From: CAZDDI01 sp964504195
GTDB taxonomy: Bacteria > Chloroflexota > Anaerolineae > B4-G1 > SLSP01
Direction: 5' to 3'
Assembly (NCBI GenBank): GCA_964504195.1
Contig: CAZDDI010000006.1
Span: forward strand, 51,805 to 115,804
Length of the DNA stretch: 64,000 nt
Shown here: piece after piece, positions 58,562-64,000 of the stretch
Numbering within the stretch: position 1 is the first letter of the stretch
How the letters are laid out: each line of letters starts with the position of its first letter
Translations under genes and position numbers: made by a program
The notes under the pieces: generated by a model
What the model was told of the DNA's origin: nothing
The model's database searches: none
What the model saw: the letters and a program-made list of their open reading frames with translations, nothing else

Positions 58562-59905
58562 CTACACCTCTCGCAAGCGTGGGTTGAAGACGCGATCCAG
58601 GGCAAACCCCACCATCGCAAACGCCAAGCCAGTCAACATCAGCAACACAGTCGGCTGTAAAATCCAGTAGTATTGCCCATTGTACAGCGCCCCTTGTGAA
58701 TGCGCATCATTAATCAGCTTGCCCCAAGTTGGCAGCACTGGGTCACCCAGACCTAACACAGCCAGCGCGGCCTCCAGGAACACGAAACCAGGGATGCCGT
58801 TGACCAGATTCGGGATCAGCACCGGAATGATGCGCGGAATCAGGTAAAGGGTAATGATGCGCGCGTTACCGGCACCATACGCCTTCGCCGCCTCGATGTA
58901 GGGCGCTTCTTTGACCTGGAGGAAAATCGCGCGGTACCCTTTGACTGCCCCCCCGAAAATGCTCAACGCAATAATCCAACCCAACATGGCCCAGATACTC
59001 CGCGATTGGAAAGTCCCCACCATAATCAGAATGGGTAAAGTGGGTAAGAGCATGTTCACCTCGGTAATGCGCTGAATCAGTTCATCCAGCACGCCGCCGA
59101 ACCACACACCGATAGCAGCTATGAACATTGAGAGAATCGAGGTACCCAGTGCGCCCAACAGCCCGAACGAAAGCGCAAGAGGAATACCCCAGAGCAACGC
59201 CACACTCAGATCGCGCCGCCGATGATCCGTGCCGGCCAACCCATGCACCTGCCCGTACAAGACGAACTTCGCATCCAGGTCTGCATCTGCCTCGAAAAGC
59301 AATGCCTCGACACGCAACGTATAGGTCCCTCTAAGCGGCTGCTCACCATCAACTTCAGGATCATCGAACAGCGCAACTTGCGGTTGTATCCCCCGAAGGC
59401 GGCGCATCAGCCGATCATCCTGATCGAAGCGGTAAGTCTGTGAAGGGCGTGAAGTAAAATCACCCAAACGAATCTCACGTCCATCTGGCGTCACCCAGAA
59501 CATTGCCACATACGGGGCAAGCGACTCATATTTAGCGGTATAGAATACAATTAAATCTCGGGGGAAAGCATCGTAGTTATAATCGAAGGTATATTCTAGC
59601 AATACATCTGTCATACCATCGCTCATAGCCGTCATCTGCTTGCCCACCAGCTCACTCTCGTCAGTCAACACGACGCTCTCAGGAAGCTTCTGCTGACGGA
59701 AGAGATTAGTCCAGGCAGGCGGCACAGCGCGCGGATTATCGCCCCACACCTCCTCACCACCACGCCACAAGCGAATGGCCTCACTGTACGGGATTGTAAC
59801 GATGGTATAGATAGACAACAGCACCAGCGTAAAAATTATCAACAACCCGACTACTGCGGTAGGGAACTGCATCACATCCTTAAAGGCCCGTCGCAACCCA
59901 CTCAT
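58562..59905 (-). CDS. oppC: Oligopeptide ABC transporter permease (OppC type) with large N-terminal insert
   Basis: 447 residues, far longer than the usual ~300. One N-terminal span (~18-38), then ~190 residues of predicted extracytoplasmic sequence (VLLEYTFDYNYDAFPRDLIVFY; GDFTSRPSQTYRFDQDDRLMRR), and finally the permease core (~230-447) with LLGALGTSILSMFIAAIGVWFGG and the EAA loop EAAKAYGAGNARIITLYLIPRI. The insert lies where OppC normally has a short loop and may contact the binding protein. Coupled to OppB by a four-base overlap. Confidence 0.9.
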   Translation of the reverse strand: MSGLRRAFKDVMQFPTAVVGLLIIFTLVLLSIYTIVTIPYSEAIRLWRGGEEVWGDNPRAVPPAWTNLFRQQKLPESVVLTDESELVGKQMTAMSDGMTDVLLEYTFDYNYDAFPRDLIVFYTAKYESLAPYVAMFWVTPDGREIRLGDFTSRPSQTYRFDQDDRLMRRLRGIQPQVALFDDPEVDGEQPLRGTYTLRVEALLFEADADLDAKFVLYGQVHGLAGTDHRRRDLSVALLWGIPLALSFGLLGALGTSILSMFIAAIGVWFGGVLDELIQRITEVNMLLPTLPILIMVGTFQSRSIWAMLGWIIALSIFGGAVKGYRAIFLQVKEAPYIEAAKAYGAGNARIITLYLIPRIIPVLIPNLVNGIPGFVFLEAALAVLGLGDPVLPTWGKLINDAHSQGALYNGQYYWILQPTVLLMLTGLAFAMVGFALDRVFNPRLREV

Positions 59906-61047
59906 AATTTCGCACCTCCGCTACCAACACGCACACGAGGATCTACCAGCGCATAGATGAAGTCCAACAAGAAAACTGTGATTACCAGCATGTAAGCATA
60001 GATAACCGTCGTGCCAACAATCACGGGGGAGTCAAACAGCCCAATTGCACGCTGTATCAAGCTTCCGAGACCCGGCCAGTTAAAAACTGATTCCAAAATG
60101 ATCGCGCCCTGCCACAAACTAATCAACATCAGGAGGAAGTTGGTGATGATGTTGGGTAAGGTGGGGCGTAATACGTACCGGCGCTCGATTTCACGCGCGG
60201 ATAGGCCCTTAGCACGCGCCAACTCCACATAGTCTTCCATTGAGAAGATCAGAAAGAAAGTGCGATATCCATACGTACTAGCGAAGAACCCGCTCAACAT
60301 CCAGGCTGTCACCGGCAAAATCAAATGGCGCAACAAACTAAGCGTATACTTCACAGGATCCTCGGGCGGGGGCGCTGCTACCATGCCCCCAAAGGGCAAC
60401 CACCCTAATACCGCCGAGAACAATAGTATCAAGAAGATACCGTAAAACCAGGCCGGTGCGGCAGAGAAAGGCGACATGCCAATAACCAGCTTATCCAGAA
60501 TGTTCCCGTAATTACGCGATAAATATAAGGCGAAGAAAACACTGGTGAAGAAGAGTAAGAGGTTAGCGGTTGCCATCAAGAGCAAGGTAGAAGGAAGTCG
60601 CTCCAAAATGATATTACGCACGTCTCTGGAACCGCTATCACTAGACATGTGTTGCGCCCGTCCCAGATTTAACGATAGCGCACGGAAAAGGAATCGAAAA
60701 CTACGCAACATGAACGGCTGATCTAAATTCAAGCGGCCTTCCTCAACTGCAATATACTGCTCAACGAGCTCATTGCGCTGCGCCGCAGGCAACCGGCGAA
60801 ATTCTGGATCCATGTTAAGGCCAACCGTAATTTGCTCACGAATTTGGCCCTTGAGAATCTGATCTACATATCCGCCCATATTAGCAATCAGAATAGTCAG
60901 GTAAACACCAATCGTCAGGGCGATTAACAACATCGCCATCTTCGTCAGAGTATAACGAGCTAGTTTGACGGCAGCATTAGTGGGGGATTTCTTTATTTCT
61001 GCCGGCACTGCATCCGATGGTAAAGGCAAGGAAGCGTCATCAGCCAT
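59902..61047 (-). CDS. oppB: Oligopeptide ABC transporter permease (OppB type)
   Basis: 381 residues. N-terminal span (~35-58; TKMAMLLIALTIGVYLTILIA), an extracytoplasmic segment with LNMDPEFRRLPAAQRNELVEQYIAVEEG, then five further spans and the EAA-type loop ELARAKGLSAREIERRYVLRPTLPNIITN. Stop overlaps the OppC start (59902-59905). Confidence 0.93.
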   Translation of the reverse strand: MADDASLPLPSDAVPAEIKKSPTNAAVKLARYTLTKMAMLLIALTIGVYLTILIANMGGYVDQILKGQIREQITVGLNMDPEFRRLPAAQRNELVEQYIAVEEGRLNLDQPFMLRSFRFLFRALSLNLGRAQHMSSDSGSRDVRNIILERLPSTLLLMATANLLLFFTSVFFALYLSRNYGNILDKLVIGMSPFSAAPAWFYGIFLILLFSAVLGWLPFGGMVAAPPPEDPVKYTLSLLRHLILPVTAWMLSGFFASTYGYRTFFLIFSMEDYVELARAKGLSAREIERRYVLRPTLPNIITNFLLMLISLWQGAIILESVFNWPGLGSLIQRAIGLFDSPVIVGTTVIYAYMLVITVFLLDFIYALVDPRVRVGSGGAKL

Positions 61048-61081
61048 AGCATCTCTCGCTTTCTAAAGTTTAAGGAAAAAA

Positions 61082-61110
61082 CCAGGGGCGAGGCTGAACC
61101 TCGCCCCTGG
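61082..61110 (-). terminator. Intercistronic hairpin between the binding protein and permease genes
   Basis: CCAGGGGCGAGG (61082-61093) pairs perfectly with 61099-61110 around CTGAA. Leftward reading reaches TTTTTTCC after the stem, so it can terminate partially. This would keep the binding protein in excess over the permeases. Confidence 0.85.
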
Positions 61111-61133
61111 AGAACAAACCAACCACTATGCCA

Positions 61134-63701
61134 CTAGGGTGCCGTTACAAAGGTCATGGCATCAAAGCTGGGCACAGCCACGAGCTTGGAAACGACGACG
61201 ACCTCTAGCCGGTTAGAACCTGCCGCGAGTTTGCCGGTCACATCCGCGCTCAACGTCACTTGCCACAAACCATCCTCAACAGCGGTCGCGGCAGCAACTT
61301 CAACCACTGCTCCGCTTGCGTCGAAGACCAAGAACTTGACATTGTCAATGTCATCAATAGCATAGGGATCGCCATTGGGTAAATTGACGAAGACATCGTA
61401 CACGGCCTCAGTGCCGATGGAGACGCGCCCCGGACCGTCAAGCTCGACGTCGGCGATGGGAGCCTCAGCGAAGCTCATCCACTTATCAGCCATATCGGGG
61501 TAGTCGCGGTTGCGCTGTAACACCACCGTGCCCTCGATCGGGAACGCGCGCTCCAGATAGAAGGGGCCAGTGCCGATCCAGAAGTGATTCCGACGGCGGA
61601 ACCACTCGGCATAGTTCTCGAAACGGGTCTGAATTTCGGCAGCATCCACATACTGGCCCATGGTGGGCGCATAGGGGATCTCGCCAGATTCGAGCACCGC
61701 ATCCAACTGTGCCTTGAGGATGTCAATCGTGGGGCCAGCGATGTAGCTCAGGCGCTCCACTTCTAGCGTATCCGCCTTGGCGGAGCTGAAGGCAGCCTGA
61801 CCCTCAGCTTCAGCCATGAGACCCAAGGTCAACATGTGCCAGGAACCTTCACCCTGCAGGAAGTAGGGGAACCAATCGCTAACACTATTCTCCGCATCCG
61901 GCTGGAAAGTATCCGAGTAGGTCTCAATGATCAGCGGGTTCTCGGAAATGATGCGCACACCCCGGAAGGCGGCCATGAAGGAGTTGAACGCGGGCACCTT
62001 GGCCTCATCGTAGTAAAGGCTGGCTTCCTTGGCGCGGTCGAAGGAGACAATCATCCCCATCACGAAGTCGCCAATCGACATGGGGCTACCATCGTGCCAC
62101 ATACTGGTCTCGAACAGGTCGGCTTCGTAGTAAACCACGCTCTTGCGCACCGCGGTCTGAGTCTCGGTATAAACTTCGCTGGCGGTGAGGAAGCGCTGCT
62201 CCTCGGCATCCCAGTCCACCCAGGCATCGCCGGGAACTTCGATACTGTCCTCGAAATCCAAACTTACCCAGTCCAGAGTCTTAATGATAGGGGTACCGGT
62301 CTGGACCACCACTTCCGCACGCTCGATGCGCTGCGGCATATACAACCCGGTGAAGGGGTTAGGCAGAGCCGCCATCTCACCGGTCGCCCGAATCAACATC
62401 ATATCGAAAATCCAGTTGCTGCCGTCCAGCGGGTTCCACGGCTCAGTAAGGATGCTGGGCATCGCAATGGTCATAGACCCACCGATCTGGCCCTCGCGCT
62501 GAATAGTCACCGGCCACAGCCAGGAACCACTCACCGCACCATACAGGTCAGCCGCCACGCGCACTTCGGTGCGTTTGGGGGTCAAAGCACCGCGATCAGC
62601 CAGCCAAATGCGGTTAGAGTCATAGAAAGACAGTTCCAGCGCGCGCGCCAGCATGTCACGGCGCTCTTCAGGGGTCTGGTAGTCCGAACGATCCAGACGG
62701 TCAGCCAGTTCATAGAACTCCGGGTCGTTCTCGTAAGCCATCCACAACGGTACAGCCATACCCATGTCGGTGTAGAAGAACAGGAAGTTGTCCGCCAGGT
62801 TGCGGGGAACTGCCGTAGTGATCCAACCACCGGTGTAGATGTGGAAAAGGCCGTCCGCGGGATTACCGCGCAGCCAGATCGGGGAAGCATCTGCAGCGGT
62901 CTTGTAATCGCGGATGACGGTAAAGCCAATGTCTTCCAGCTGGTTACCAACGTAATCGCCGATGTCTCGGCGCTCGTCCTCGGTGCGGATAAGGATGCTG
63001 ATTTCCACCGGCGCACCATCATACTGCCACTTGCCGTCCACCAGGGTCGCCCCCAGGGTCTCCATCTCCTCAGCAATCACTTGCTGGGCCAGGTCTCTGT
63101 TATAAGCGTACTGGAATTCCAACCCACGGATCACATCCGCCATCGCAGCATAATCGCTGGAGGCGTTGTTGAAGGGGGTCCACCGAGGTGAACCCAACCC
63201 CCCCATGATTTCCTGGGCGATGTAGTTGCGGTCAATAAGCCAGTTCATGGCCTCACGCACACGCGCTACAGCGAAGGGGTTGAGCTTGCCGGTGCCCTCA
63301 AAGATCGGACCAACGGGGTTGAAGCTCAGTTCATTGTAAGAGCCATAGGACAGGTAACCGTCAAGAGCGGGGGAATCGGAAACCGTGCGGGCAGTTTCGG
63401 GATTGCTCACCGTGTTAGCAAAAAGGTCAATCTCCCCAGTCTCCAAGCGAGTGATCGCCTGATCTGTGTTAGGCTCCTCGATCACCACAATGGTGTCGAG
63501 CCAGGCACCCCGCCGATCCACAGGGGGGGCCACAACGTCTGTTGGTTCAGCCGTCACCGTCACGATGACGGGATCAGCGGGCACTTCAACCGTAACCGTC
63601 TCATAAACCGTCACAGGGGTCGGTTGGGTACAGGCAGACAGGGCCAGGGTCGCGATCATCACGATGGCGAGCACTGCCGCCAACTTTTTCTGGGTAAACA
63701 T
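61134..63701 (-). CDS. oppA: Oligopeptide ABC transporter substrate-binding lipoprotein, with extra C-terminal domain
   Basis: 855 residues. Lipoprotein signal ending TLALSACTQ, a Val/Thr-rich spacer (TVYETVTVEVPADPVIVTVTAEP, split region), then a family 5 binding domain (LNPFAVARVREAMNWLIDRNYIAQEIMGG; SMWHDGSPMSIGDFVMGMIVSFDRA). The last ~85 residues (DVELDGPGRVSIGTEAVYDVFV... LAAGSNRLEVVVV) form a beta-sandwich-like extra domain. First gene of the operon and separated from oppB by the hairpin at 61082-61110. AGGAGGAG precedes the ATG. Confidence 0.92.
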   Translation of the reverse strand: MFTQKKLAAVLAIVMIATLALSACTQPTPVTVYETVTVEVPADPVIVTVTAEPTDVVAPPVDRRGAWLDTIVVIEEPNTDQAITRLETGEIDLFANTVSNPETARTVSDSPALDGYLSYGSYNELSFNPVGPIFEGTGKLNPFAVARVREAMNWLIDRNYIAQEIMGGLGSPRWTPFNNASSDYAAMADVIRGLEFQYAYNRDLAQQVIAEEMETLGATLVDGKWQYDGAPVEISILIRTEDERRDIGDYVGNQLEDIGFTVIRDYKTAADASPIWLRGNPADGLFHIYTGGWITTAVPRNLADNFLFFYTDMGMAVPLWMAYENDPEFYELADRLDRSDYQTPEERRDMLARALELSFYDSNRIWLADRGALTPKRTEVRVAADLYGAVSGSWLWPVTIQREGQIGGSMTIAMPSILTEPWNPLDGSNWIFDMMLIRATGEMAALPNPFTGLYMPQRIERAEVVVQTGTPIIKTLDWVSLDFEDSIEVPGDAWVDWDAEEQRFLTASEVYTETQTAVRKSVVYYEADLFETSMWHDGSPMSIGDFVMGMIVSFDRAKEASLYYDEAKVPAFNSFMAAFRGVRIISENPLIIETYSDTFQPDAENSVSDWFPYFLQGEGSWHMLTLGLMAEAEGQAAFSSAKADTLEVERLSYIAGPTIDILKAQLDAVLESGEIPYAPTMGQYVDAAEIQTRFENYAEWFRRRNHFWIGTGPFYLERAFPIEGTVVLQRNRDYPDMADKWMSFAEAPIADVELDGPGRVSIGTEAVYDVFVNLPNGDPYAIDDIDNVKFLVFDASGAVVEVAAATAVEDGLWQVTLSADVTGKLAAGSNRLEVVVVSKLVAVPSFDAMTFVTAP

Positions 63702-63950
63702 AGTCTCCTCCTTAAAAACAGATATGGTTTTAGTTTCGGGTCAATACTTAGCAAAACTTATCGGCGCTCTTCAGATAAGCATCACCTCCTTATCTCAACG
63801 TCTTAAAAATTCTTAGCTATTCCAAACCCTTAACAATCTTACAACGAACCCAACATAAAGTCAACTGCACAGGCAGGGGGGGTGTCAGATTTCCGCAAAA
63901 TGCCGCCACGCGGTGCGTTTATGAATTTTAAGAAATTAATCCGTAATTTT

Positions 63951-64000
63951 CTACCGTACATTTTCCAAGCGCATTCAGTTTTAGCCACGAATTAGCACGA
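63951..64000 (+). repeat. Copy of the CTACCGTACA dispersed element, cut by window end
   Basis: Matches 9305-9354 at 47 of 50 bases, starting at the same CTACCGTACA end. The remainder is outside the window. 63702-63950 holds the oppA promoter region with no other feature seen. Confidence 0.85.

Noticed and set aside
61836..63191. 451-codon + strand open frame
   Set aside because: Antisense shadow of oppA, which has a lipoprotein signal and family motifs.

Overview
The window looks like chromosome of a Chloroflexota bacterium of the Anaerolineae/Caldilineae kind, probably thermotolerant. The evidence is indirect: TadE-type pseudopilins fused to extracellular domains, secreted proteins with Pro/Thr linkers and a YLPLVLR-type motif, a GlyA-GcvT fusion, a TtuB-TtuA tRNA-thiolation pair (usual in thermophiles), and intergenic DNA packed with dispersed palindromic repeats. 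There is no rRNA, no complete tRNA and no CRISPR array.

Bases 1-5893 are the right end of an integrative element. Most of it is a leftward run of small, tightly packed genes: a lipoprotein cut by the window edge, two membrane proteins, several unknowns and a tyrosine recombinase preceded by a chain of tiny overlapping genes. A rightward XRE regulator follows, with three palindromic operator-like sites in front of it, then a membrane-anchored lamin-tail protein. The end is a 400-bp field of direct and inverted repeats and the displaced 3' half of a tRNA-Pro(UGG) gene with its own terminator, taken as attR. The intact tRNA should lie beyond the left edge.

Bases 6066-25987, mostly leftward, hold two surface proteins, PcrA/UvrD helicase, Der GTPase, a GAF/PAS histidine kinase, a rightward membrane protein, a glycerol operon (glpK, an FAD glycerol-3-phosphate dehydrogenase, a second FAD oxidoreductase, a DUF1667 protein), a subtilase, a DegV protein and a metallophosphoesterase. 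Bases 26238-29387 encode one SHMT + aminomethyltransferase polypeptide. Bases 30107-37901 are a surface-structure locus (TadG-like, TadE, two unknowns, TadE-CARDB) divergent from an ECF sigma factor and its putative anti-sigma/DUF5667 partner.

Bases 38333-50505, mostly rightward, carry a holin-like membrane protein, an RRM protein, a lipoprotein, a chelatase gene (chlD) that appears to use programmed -1 frameshifting, PncC/CinA-C, an NAGPA-family protein (leftward), a TPR protein, ttuB-ttuA, a second DegV, a lipoprotein, a two-domain membrane protein and a secreted protein with LGFP-like repeats. Bases 50698-63701, leftward, hold a small protein, a response regulator and hybrid kinase, a lone peptide-binding protein and a full Opp-type ABC transporter.

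The most notable observations are: (1) a complete -1 frameshift cassette in chlD (A7 slippery site, 8-nt spacer, 10-bp stem); (2) a MITE-like family of about 134 bp with 10-bp target-site duplications, one copy nested in a tandem repeat; (3) the repeat field and tRNA-Pro attachment site of the integrative element; (4) an intergenic-type repeat inserted in frame in the glycerol-3-phosphate dehydrogenase; (5) the GlyA-GcvT fusion with an extra middle domain.
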